The position numbers were made by a program, and so were the translations under genes. Of a stretch of DNA of 64,000 nucleotides, positions 37,301-47,532 are shown piece by piece; positions within the stretch are counted from its first letter, which is position 1, and each line of letters starts with the position of its first letter. The stretch comes from Druceiella hillmani. Lineage: Eukaryota; Arthropoda; Insecta; Lepidoptera; Hepialidae. The stretch is from the NCBI GenBank assembly GCA_039881145.1, contig JAYKKI010000032.1, positions 13,782,501 through 13,846,500 on the forward strand, in the 5' to 3' direction. The notes below the pieces were generated by a model. The model had not been told where the DNA came from, did no database searches, and saw nothing but the letters and a program-made list of their open reading frames with translations.

Positions 37301-38624
37301 GTCCTAAACTTTCAATAAAAAAATTCTCCAAAAATACAAAAAAAATATTTCTGTACCTTGTATGTAATCGAATTAAGTACTGTTTTTCATATAATTTAAC
37401 ATTAGTTTTCATATAACTAAATAGCCTTTCAAATATTACAAAAATAAAAGTAATTTCGAATAACACAATATGAGTATCGCTAATTTCTCTCTGGAAACTA
37501 TATGACGGCTCTGACTTTTCTCCAACTCACTCACTATGATTTGGTAACCGTAAGTTTTGTTTATGGTAGCTGGGTATATTACCATAATTGAACAATGTCA
37601 ATTTCACACTTGTAACCATACAGTTTATATATTATGTATTTTATATTAGTGAGAAACGATTATAATTAGCTGTATAAGTTTCAGAAGAAAGAAACTTTCT
37701 GACATCTGAGATTCCGTCGCTAATAAGAAAAAGCCTATCGTACCAAAATTAAAGACTCATTTAGAATAAAGCATAACCCTACATGTCGTATTCCATAACA
37801 GAACGACATTCGCAATATGGCATCGTATCTCATTCTAGACCGATTTAGAAACCGCTTTCAACCTTGCCTCAGTGGGAAAAATATAGACATTGAATAAAAG
37901 AAAATTCATATTCTAACTTGATCCAATTTGAGCCGATTTTGAATGTTAATTTTCGAGTAGACCGCACGATTTAACCAAATTACCTTAAAGAAAAAAAACA
38001 TCTATTTTACGCAATGACAAATATTACAAAAGTAATTAGCGACGTTGCAAAACGCATTTCCCCATTTATGAAAGTAATTTTCTCTTTTCAAAAACATCCC
38101 TATTATGATTTCTTGCATTCTTGTGACTTAAAGAACATATGACTTAATCTAAATAGACAATTAAGAATTTTACTTACAACATTAACTTGATACCAAAAAA
38201 TATATGTCAATTAATATTAATATTTGTACTACAATATTAATTAACATGTTTTGCAGTGCTACTATAATAAATCAAGTATGTCAATTGTCTAACATCATTC
38301 ATGAATTATTATCTCCCGTGGTGGAACCACAACAAAGACATCACAATTATGAATATGTACGGATTAGGTAGTTGCTTGTCCTACATTTATTGGGCATATA
38401 TCGAAACTTCTACAGTATAGATTTATAAATATTTAAAGGTACATAGTGTTCCTGTTATACTATTTACAAATATTAATTTTACGCAACACAAATATATTGA
38501 CCACCATGTTTTTTACAGGCGTAAGAATCTCGGGAATATTTCGAAATATAAACACAAATTAACGATTTTCAGATTTTTTTCATTATTTGTGCTATGTTTT
38601 TTGCTAAATCGTATGCTATGTTTC

Positions 38625-38961
38625 TTGCTAAATTGTATGATCCTAGATCAAAGGAAAGTACCCTATAAGTTTTAATTTACTTGCGAGTCTCACAATTTTC
38701 AGCGAAAATGGCCGTATTAAAAATATGGCCATTTCCGCCGCATAATTTTCCGCCGCGTATTCTTCTTGATTTTGTTGACTTAGAAGGTTGATTTTTTTAC
38801 AGCTCCAAGGGACTGTAGACCTATGTACTTGATATTAATCTCAAATTCATACCTCCACGCGTTCCTGAGAAAAGGACACTTTTATAGGATAACTTCGTTA
38901 TCCGTCAACGAATTGATCCTATAAGGGTAACTCTTTTTCTTAACTGGTACGGAACCCTGAA
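38625..38961 (+). repeat. Dispersed repeat, lepidopteran type ('gaattgatcctataag...tacggaaccct')
   Basis: Shares with 53911-54201 the ordered words 'gaaagtaccctataag' / 'gaaagtatcctgtgag', 'attcttcttgattttgttgac' / 'ctcttgattgcgttgac', 'atacctccacgcgttcctgag' / 'atacctccacgtgttcctgag', 'gaattgatcctataag' and 'acggaaccctgaaa' / 'acggaaccctaaaa'. It is a non-coding interspersed element; the class (SINE-like or a LINE tail) is not determined. Confidence 0.75.
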
Positions 38962-40033
38962 ACAACATATCTGCTTAAATTCCGTTATCAATGATAAACA
39001 ATATAACTGTGTACTTCAGCACAAAAATGTACTGGAGTAAAATTGAATACATATATATTTAGTTGCTTATCAATCATTTCTGTATGCATGTTACCAATGA
39101 CCGAAGATGAATATATTCATGAACCGATAATAGCTGAGTAAAGGGCCATATTTCATAAAACTTAGAAAAGGGAACCTTTGATAAAGTTGGTATGAAATAA
39201 CTCCAAGTTCTAGGTTATTTTATGTCAACCTTTTCGAAGTAATTCCCTTTTACAGCATAACACTTTTTAACGTACCAACGCGTCGATGCGAAGACAAAAA
39301 TCATTCAGTTCTTTTCATACCAATATGTGAGAACTAATTTTTTAACAGCATTAAATGCATAATTGGGAATATCAGAAATATCCTATATCAGAATAGCGTT
39401 CAGAATACACGGATTACGTGAAAAATACTAACCCAATCTGGATAAACTTTTTAAAAAGGCATTGTCATACATGAAGTTATATTTCATTTTTATTGCATCG
39501 CAAACATTTCGCTTTATTAGGATGCATGCAATTTTAATATCTTTAAAAATCTATTTACATTGCGTTAATATAAAAATAACAAATAAATTAATAGCTATTT
39601 ATAGTAATTACACGTGTATTTTAAATTGCACAATGAATTTTTCCTCTTAGACATACGAGTATATCGGTGAAATGAGCATGCCCGTGGTGAAATGTAGAAA
39701 TATATTTATGAAAACAGCATCTATACATTTTTCAGTAGTTTGCATGTATGAAGACGCGGAGACAGCTAGTGATACAATATAATCCTATGATGTGATCGCA
39801 TTTTCTGATTAGGTAAAACGCGTAAGTTTTATATTAAAAATTAGCAAATGGCAACCGGCAAATATTAATTTTGTTATTTGTTTCATAAATTTAAATTAAA
39901 TAAACACGATAAACACAAACGAAAACGAGTTGCAGTGTACATTGCCTCTAACTCTCACTTGCCTCAAATTGCGCATGAAACAACCCAGTTTACAATGATT
40001 TTTTGTTACGATGGGCCCATACCCCCTCTTCTG

Positions 40034-40036
<3 letters not shown>

Positions 40037-40107
<71 letters not shown>
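40037..40107. repeat. (TA)n microsatellite, one interruption
   Basis: Two TA runs separated by 'tttatgta' near 40065. Tyr-Ile frames on minus are artefacts. Confidence 0.98.
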
Positions 40108-40110
<3 letters not shown>

Positions 40111-40275
40111 TGGCATTTAACACATTGACGCACAACGACATATATCAGAAAATAGGGAGAAAACAGCAAACCGTTTGTCAAACCGGATGAGATGGCGGCT
40201 GGTGTTCAGTTTCCCACTAAAAGGAGTTCTCTTTACTTAGACGATTCTATCCATTTACGGGTGGTTTATGTTATT

Positions 40276-40331
40276 TGTTCATCATGATTATCATCTAAAA
40301 TAACAATTTTAGATGATAATCATGATGAACA
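40276..40331. repeat. Perfect 26-bp hairpin with 4-base loop
   Basis: Arm 40276-40301 (begins tgttcatcatgattatcatc) and arm 40306-40331 are exact reverse complements around 'aaca'. Such a tight perfect palindrome in otherwise unique DNA suggests a recent snap-back event or a tiny foldback element; a transcript would fold into a single long stem. Confidence 0.93.
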
Positions 40332-41209
40332 CAATAATTGTATACGGTCGCACACTTCGTATTGTACGAAGAATATCTTGAATGTACTTCATAAACTTAC
40401 TGGTATTTATTGAGGGATCCAATTAAGAATTTTTAAATGCCTTTTCTTATCAATATATCGCAATTAAATTCGTTATAACCAACGTTGTTTGTCAATTATT
40501 CAGTAGGAAACTCACTGTGCGCAATTATTCAATAAGGAACTCACTTGGTGTGAAAATTTAAACTAATATTTCGCTGAATATCTTCAGACCGGTTTTTTGT
40601 CGTCAACATAATTTTAACTAACAATAAAAATTCATGTTTATCAGTGCGCCAATTTTTGTCTTGATTGATTCAGCAAGTACTTGAATAACAGCTGCCAATT
40701 ATTTCAAAAGGATAGACGGCGCTATAAAGTACAAGAAAATTCACGCGAGAAAATTTATAAAATCGAGTAGTTTCTTAAGGTATAATTAAATTTTTTTTAA
40801 TTGGAAAGTCCGATGTTTGTCTTTTTATTGGCCTGCAGGTTAATAGACGTAAAATTTGAGATGAATTTAGGAAAAATATACCTATTGGATAGATCTAAGA
40901 TCTTCCTTAAACACCAAATCCAAGGGTACTTGAAAGTTATATGTGTGTACATGTATTAATAATAAGGTTTTTATTCATATGTAACTATTTTACGACTTAC
41001 ACTCTGCCAACTTCCCTTTCGTTACTTACCTTCATTAAACATTTTCCACAGACACGATACTCACAAAACCCTATATTTGACCAAATCTTCACAGAACTTT
41101 ACACATTCGTGCGACGGTGAAACTTAATGACTTTGCAAAGAGGCTTTGACATATTGGATTACTTTAGCTTTCCTTAAGTTTTGGTAGAATCAGGGAATGA
41201 AAATTTACC

Positions 41210-41704
41210 TAGTTATATCATGGTTAGCTGTTGGATAGCGTTTGTAAAGAAATATCTAACCCCTAACAGTTTCTCGAGTTACGTGGCTATAAAGAGTATT
41301 CAACAGTTATTTCCTGCAAGGCATTATTAGTCACTAATGTGCTAAGTTCAATTACTGCAGGGATTGACTAGTATCGTGTTCACTTTCCGATTTGTTTGTT
41401 TCTATTGCCAATTTACCCCCGTGGATTTTTGATAAAACAGTGCTATTTGCATGCCTATTTTAAACCCGTCAACAATAAATTTAGTACACGTCACGTCATC
41501 AATTATAGTACATATATTTTAGTATTACATTTTATACCTAGTTATATCATGCTTAACTGTTGGATAGCATTTGTAAAGAAATATCTAATAAACCCCGTAA
41601 ATGTTTCTTGAATTATGTGGCTATAAAAAGAGCATTCAATAGTTATTTCCTGCAAGTCGTTATTAGTCACTAATGTGCTAAGTTCAATTACTGCAGGAAA
41701 TGAG
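41210..41704. repeat. ~165-bp direct duplication with ~165-bp spacer
   Basis: Copy 1 (41210-41372) and copy 2 (41539-41704) share 'agttatatcatg', 'gctgttggatagcg' / 'actgttggatagca', 'tttgtaaagaaatatcta', 'cagttatttcctgcaag' / 'tagttatttcctgcaag' and 'attagtcactaatgtgct'. Each ends in 'gttcaattactgcagg'. Confidence 0.93.
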
Positions 41705-42170
41705 GGGCAATTACTTTTGCCAATTTATTATTGAGGAAGGATAGGTAGCAGCGATGGAGTGACGATTAACACGTACTTTTCCTAAGACACAGCCTAATAT
41801 TTACCAGGCTTTCCTCTTCACTTAAAACACGTAGTACCAAAGAGTTTATTTGTTTCACGGTGAAAATAAATATTAAATGTCAAAGAGTAGAATCTCTATG
41901 TAATCACATTTGCGAAGAAAAATTTCTTTAGTCACGGTATAAAAAAACATTGAACGGAGATTTGCTGCAGTGTCATTTTGTTTTACTATCAACGTTGTCA
42001 TTAAACGCGATGAAAATGGGAATAAAATACAAGTTTAATAAAAAAAATTGAAAAATATACCTATCCGTACAGTAGCTCCGTTTACATGGTACTTAACTCA
42101 ATAAGGTTTACGCGACAAGTTTTATAATAACTAATTACGTGAATGTTAACTAAGTGAAATTAATTTAAAA

Positions 42171-42562
42171 ATGGTCCGTACAAAGCAAACCGCGTGGAAA
42201 TATACATGGGGTATGGCGCCCCGATAGCAACTAGCGACCAAACCGGCGAGAAAGAGCGCACCGGCCACAGGCGAGGTTAAAAAATGTCACTGCTACCGTC
42301 CCGGGACCATCGCGTTGAGGGAAATCAGACGCTACCAGAAGCGTACCGAACTTCTAATTCGCAAACTGCCCTTCTAGCGGTTGGTTTGCGAGATCGCGCA
42401 GAATTTCAAGACAGACCTAAGATGTAAGAGCTCCCTCGTGTTAGCTTTGCAAGAAGCAAGCTAGGCTTATCTAGTGGCCCGAGGATACGAATCTTTGCGT
42501 CATCCATGCCAAACGAGTCACCATTGTACCCAAATACATGCAGTGTGACGCGCTTGGTGATT
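42171..42562 (+). pseudogene. Histone H3 pseudogene
   Basis: From ATG 42171 the reading aligns codon for codon with histone H3 for about 103 residues: VRTKQTA at the N-terminus, [52 protein letters not shown] and LALQEAS. In-frame stops replace Lys18 (TAG 42225), Gln68 and Glu105. After 'AYLV' a small deletion shifts frame, and the next frame reads FEDTNLCVIHAKRVTI and then decays with further losses near the C-terminus. Several changes look like C-to-T decay at CG sites (Arg8 to Trp). It has no intron; I see no 3' histone stem-loop and no clear poly-A tract, so a fragment of a replication-dependent histone gene or a retrocopy are both possible. It cannot make a histone. Confidence 0.97.
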
Positions 42563-42697
42563 ATTCTCACGTGAAATATTTATGTAATCAAGACAGGATT
42601 GGTGTTGCTTTATAAAAAATGTGGTAACAAGTGGTTATCACTTGGAGTTTGTTAATTCATTAATGTATACGAATTATTAAATAAAGCATTATTTATA

Positions 42698-42698
<1 letters not shown>

Positions 42699-42791
<93 letters not shown>
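42699..42791. repeat. Compound (GT)n(TA)n microsatellite
   Basis: About 10 GT units followed by about 36 TA units. Confidence 0.98.
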
Positions 42792-42792
<1 letters not shown>

Positions 42793-43002
42793 TTACAAAA
42801 TCTGTTATATATCGTTATAAAATAAGTGCACTATAAAAGGTAGTACTTATATTATAAAGGTAAAATTCCAGAATGCACACATCTGCACCTATAAAATTAC
42901 ATTTAAAAATAATTTGTTCTCAATGTAACGGTATGGTGAGATAGAGTAATAATTGTCTGCATACATTTATCAACACTTCAAGGTAATTATGTAAGAGCAT
43001 CT

Positions 43003-43105
43003 TAAAAAAACAAAAACTGACAAAATATTATGAACGTCATGTATAAAGAAAACAAAAACTAACAAAGTATTATGAACGTCATCTATAAAAAAACAAAAAC
43101 TAACA
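43003..43105. repeat. Tandem repeat, ~42-bp unit, 2.5 copies
   Basis: 'caaaaact' recurs at 43011, 43053 and 43094; the first two units both hold 'attatgaacgtcat'. Confidence 0.9.
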
Positions 43106-43408
43106 TCCCAGCCGTTTTATAAGTTATTAGAATGGTACGAGAAATACTCGTATCATCAATTTTCAAATGTTATGTTACAAACATTTTTACATTATTTGTG
43201 AAAATTCAGAAACTAATGCAAATAACCAAACAATCGTTATAAATTTGTGCACGGCAAGTGACTTGGATATTGATATATACAGTTATTCAGGGTAAATTAG
43301 TAGGATATGGCTGCGCCAATATTTCTTACTATTGTTATTATGCAAAATATTCTTGCAGTTTATTAAGATAAATTTAAGAGAAGCTCTATAACGGTCCAGA
43401 TGTTTTTG

Positions 43409-43645
43409 CATAGGCATGGAGGAGCATATGCATGGAGGAACATAGGCATGGAGGAGCATAGGCATGGAGGAGTATAAACATGGAGGAGCATAGGCGTAGA
43501 GGAGCATATGCATGTAGAATCATAGACATGGAGGAGCATAGGCGTGGAGGAACATAGGCGTTAAGAACATAGGCATGGAGGAGGATAGGCATAGAAGAAG
43601 ATAGGCATGGAGGAGCATAAGCGTAGAGGAGCATAGGCATGCAGG
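43409..43645. repeat. Minisatellite, 16-bp unit, about 15 copies
   Basis: Unit 'cataggcatggaggag' with scattered substitutions. Because 16 is not a multiple of three, the array reads through three frames and gives spurious Leu-His-Ala-Tyr-Pro type frames on minus (43283-43658). The same unit, about 2.5 copies, marks the start of the second duplicon at 48350, so it forms the edge of the tandem duplication. Confidence 0.96.
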
Positions 43646-44098
43646 AATGCGATCGCATTCTTCGATACTCGAGAAGTTAATATATAAATGTTTGTTTATA
43701 GTAAATCGATAAACATGTATTAGTATATACTAGTTCGTAAATTCATCAGTTTCCTTTCAAGTATTTTGAGATTTCAACACACTGCCGCTGGATGCCATTC
43801 TTGCTTTGAAATTTTTTTGGAACAAGTATTCGATTTTGCTTCATAAAAAATAATATAAAGTACAGTTTTTGGCATCGCGTTGTGTTATTTTGACTAGTGT
43901 TGCACAGCCTTAAAACGTTTTGACTATAGCTCGAAAATTAAAATCTCGCTATTTAAAATTAAAATATAACTTTATTCATGACGAAAATCAATTGTTTACT
44001 GTTTAAGTCATAAAAATTAAAACATTTTAGACGAACATCGCTTTATATATGAACGATGGACAAACAGCGAGCATTGCTAGACTGCAGAGAAGTGAAAG

Positions 44099-44150
44099 TT
44101 ACTTCAACTTTAATTACATAAAATCGAGATGATTTATTATAACAACCGTA
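44099..44150 (+). repeat. Left arm of a 52-bp inverted repeat, 1.5 kb apart
   Basis: Reverse complement of 45628-45679 with two mismatches in 52. The right arm lies in the part of copy 1 that copy 2 lacks, so it was probably brought in with that insertion. Confidence 0.92.
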
Positions 44151-45011
44151 ATAAGTTTCCTTAAATGGTTCATTAAAATAACACAACACATTTAGTATAC
44201 ACCATTTTTATATCAACAAATTAACTCACACTTTAATTTCTAAACATTATATGATTGTATTTATATTTGATAAAAATTCCGTAGAGGAATTATAATTAAT
44301 GATTAAGTAACATAATCATTGTATCTCTCAGTTAAGTGTAGTTAAAATATGAGTAAGCCACATTTAACTGCCCTTTTGAGAACTCGGAACAAAAATGTTT
44401 TTATCCTTAAGGACGGTGATCGAGAAGAATTCGTGTTGTATAAGATGAACCCTCCTCGTCGTCGTTTTGTACAAGAAATGCACAAACTTTTTTTTCTTGT
44501 AATTCGGACCTGCAACTGTTCCGGAAAACTTACTTTATAAGTCAAGGGTTTATTAATGTAGTAATTTAACAAATAGCAAAATTCGGAATTACGATGGTAA
44601 ATAACATCTATCATATATTACAAACATGGTAAATAACATCTATCATATATTATAAACGTAATTTTCAAGTTTCCGCTGAGGGGCCCCTTCGAGACCTTGT
44701 TGCTCTCGCTCGATGTTCCAACCGTTACTCTGCTCTCACTCGATTGTCCTCCTCTCACCACACTCTAGCGTAACTAGTAATCACAAAATTACACAATCAA
44801 AAGCAACCCAAAGTCACAGTTAAATAAAACAAATTGAGGGAGCGCCTATAGGAAACTTGCAAATTTCTATCAATGCAACCTGGTAAAAAATTGATGAAAT
44901 GTTCGTTTCACTGTCTCCGTTTATTCGTATAAAGTCCACATAGCGTACATATTTATTTAATTTTAATTAGATTTGTAATAAACCAATATTATTTGTGATG
45001 TCTAAATGTGT

Positions 45012-45340
45012 AATTCCAAAGTGTATTGTATAACGATCTCATTCAGTTGACATATATGTGTTCTCTTCTGACTTGCGTATTTACTCGATTAATGGCTTAA
45101 ATACTATTTTGGAATGTGTTGTTGATTCAAACTTCATAGCTAATTTCGAGACTCCAGTATATAGTGACCCTTCAAGACTTGTTTTCATTTTTTCAAAATT
45201 TAATAGCTTCGTAAGAATTACACAGTCACCCAGTGTAGATACAATTTTCGCAAGAATTCTTCTTCCCTGTTTTCTTTTCCATATAATAAAAATGGTAACA
45301 TTAATTCCAAATTTACCATTCCCAAAGTGTATTGTATAAA
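45012..45340. repeat. Segment bounded by ~20-bp direct repeats inside copy 1
   Basis: 'ttccaaagtgtattgtataa' near 45012 recurs as 'ttcccaaagtgtattgtata' near 45318. Between them lies a 93-codon plus frame (45058-45339) with mixed residues such as SDPSRLVFIFSKFNSF and no recognised domain. The block is absent from copy 2. Direct-repeat flanks suggest an insertion or a slipped duplication; the frame itself is unassigned. Confidence 0.5.
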
Positions 45341-45627
45341 CTCATTCTAACACTAAAATAAAAACAATGTGTTGTTTAGTTTTTCAAAAATCTGATTTCA
45401 TAATCATTCGTAACACGACCTCTTTACATTCGATGATTCTTGTTATTTTCTGTCACGTTCATATAAGTGATCTTATTGAAGTCTGTATTTCAACGAAAAC
45501 ATTGCTGTCGCCTCTCTCAGTAAAACGTTTTTAAGAAAAAAAATTTTTAAGCAATTTTCACAATCAATTATGAATTGGTCTCGGCATTTAATTTTAACAA
45601 GATCATGGAGATTTGTGATTATAGTTC

Positions 45628-45679
45628 TACGGTTGTTATAATGAATCATCTCGATTTTATGTAATTAAACTTGAAGTAA
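45628..45679 (-). repeat. Right arm of the 52-bp inverted repeat
   Basis: Inverted copy of 44099-44150 ('tacggttgttata' to 'ttgaagtaa'). In copy 2 only the left-arm equivalent (about 48868-48920) exists. Confidence 0.92.
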
Positions 45680-46986
45680 ATTTTAGTTCTTGGATATTAC
45701 CTATAATATATGGAAAAGCGGTAACAAAAAATGCAATAAATTTTAATTATAGCTCATAAGGATCCAAAAAATTTTCAAAAATTTAATGCCTTTTCAACCC
45801 ATTACTTTAATCTTCTCGAGTGCATGAAATAACAATTAGATAAAAATCTCATAAATATTCCAGTATAACTTTAAGCGAAGAAATAACTTTCATTTCTATA
45901 TCTTATATTGTTTACGAAAAATAATTTTTCATTATTTTGTTCTTAAGCCTGTGGAAGATGTACTAACGATACCTTTACATATTATGAAACAATTATTAAT
46001 ATTTACAAATAGCATAACATAAATGTAATTTTCCATTAAATATTTAAATTTTGGTATGTATAAGTAAGTACATATGATACCCTCATAGGGCGAGTTTCAC
46101 TCTTATTACTCTTATTTATCTTAGCTATTTAAATATAAAGAAAAATAGAGCAAAATAAATGTGATTGCTGAAGTTGGTTCAACACACTTCAATTTATATT
46201 TATTATAAATACTGATCGAGTGTCGAAGCTTCTAGATGTAAACAAGCATTCGTGTAGTTTTAATTTTGTGAACTGTCAGAGAATGTCTCGGTAAATATTT
46301 TATATTTACTCCAGAAATCGTTACAAAAATGTTTAATTTATAAACGAAGAGCACCGAAATGGGAAAATTATAAAAATGTTTAATTTGTACGGGAAACAAA
46401 AAATGCAAGAACAGACATTTAATATTTATACCTATTTGATGGAAGTTATTTTCTTAAATTAAAAACGTATATAGACAATATTACAATATAAGGTATAAGG
46501 TACATAAGTTGCTAATTTACATACAATAAGTGGCTGTATTGTCGTCACGTCACAAGCATATCCACTTCACAATGAAAAGGGTTTTTATTGGAAAGACATC
46601 CCTCGAGTACCGTTATAAGGGAAGCGTCGATGGAATTACCAAATAATAATGTTGGATTTTATCAGGCTACATTATTTTGTCGTCAAACGGAAAAGAGCTT
46701 CGTTCATTACAAAAGAAAACAGTATTGTTTCCTCTTATGAGACGTCAATAAAGCTTACAACAAGTATTTGCTTTAAAAGGTGTTTATAAATGAAAAAAAA
46801 CCATCTTAACAGTTACATTACTTATGAATAAGCTAAACGCAATTCATATTAAAATAACTGTACACAGACATATAGGCTCCTAGTATTATATCGTTTCTCA
46901 ATCGTCGTACGATCGAATCCGCATGATTAAAATTTCATACTAGGAGCAGATTAATATGTTGTAATTAAAATCGTTGTTAATTTTAA

Positions 46987-47532
46987 TCGTTTAACGTAAA
47001 AAATATTCGAAGAAAGGTCAATGCACATAATGCTTTGTCAGCTGACCATCAAATTATCATACCGGTAGATATGCTGATAGCTGGTAGATATGAGTCGTCT
47101 GAAGCTATGCTGTCTACGGTGAAATCTCAGTTTTATACGAAAGACGCTGCAGTGCTAGATAGTGTCCTGAATATCTATAGGTAAATTTGTTTAAAATTAC
47201 GGAATTATTCGTAGAGTCGTATTGATAGTATCAAATTATTCATCTATATTATTCCAATAAATACCACCAATGTATCGATTTTTACTAATATCGATAGATT
47301 TTTTAAAGTTTTGTGCTAAAGGGAAAATGTTAATAGATTTTCATAAAGTTTCTTTGATATGTCACAATATGGTGTTTGCTAACTGTTGCATAGGAAAAAG
47401 GAATATACACTATGTAAAATTTAATTAAAACGCAGCCCAAAATATTTTTATACAATTTAATAACTATGTATCTCTTCTATTTCTAGGTTACCCACAAATA
47501 TACAAATAGCGTTCACAAATCAGACTACATAA
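46987..47532 (+). CDS. Candidate two-exon reading frame, unrecognised, in duplicon copy 1
   Basis: Exon A is open from 46987 to 47180 and ends at a usable donor (tatag/gtaaat). From the internal ATG at 47071 it reads MLIAGRYESSEAML, then STVKSQFYTKDAAVLDSVLN, then IY. After a 306-bp intron with a good pyrimidine-rich acceptor (tctcttctatttctag, ending 47486), exon B (47487-47532) keeps the phase and adds RLPTNIQIAFTNQTT before TAA. The spliced product from that ATG would be 51 residues; the open frame starts about 28 codons earlier. Composition is protein-like and GC-richer than the surroundings. I do not recognise the family. Upstream exons, if any, are not visible. It could be a gene fragment rather than a live gene, or chance. 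Confidence 0.3.

Larger units (their letters stand above)
32401..42170. other. Intergenic AT-rich DNA, no supportable gene
   Basis: Holds hairpins at 34305 and 40276, a dispersed repeat (38625-38961), a (TA)n pair (40037-40107) and a ~165-bp duplication (41210-41704). Small frames at 32881-33138, 34799-34987, 35958-36221, 36587-36907, 39462-39650 and 41396-41611 lack motifs. A short frame beginning at ATG 32955 runs to a near-consensus donor 'gggtaagtg' at 33005; it is treated as a weak finding only. Confidence 0.5.

Noticed and set aside
38881..38905. loxP-like 'ataacttcgttat'
   Set aside because: Only a short palindrome inside a dispersed repeat; it lacks the 34-bp loxP structure.
43283..43658. 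Cys/Leu/His/Ala/Pro-rich minus frames over the minisatellite
   Set aside because: A 16-bp repeat cycles through all frames and gives such peptides automatically.
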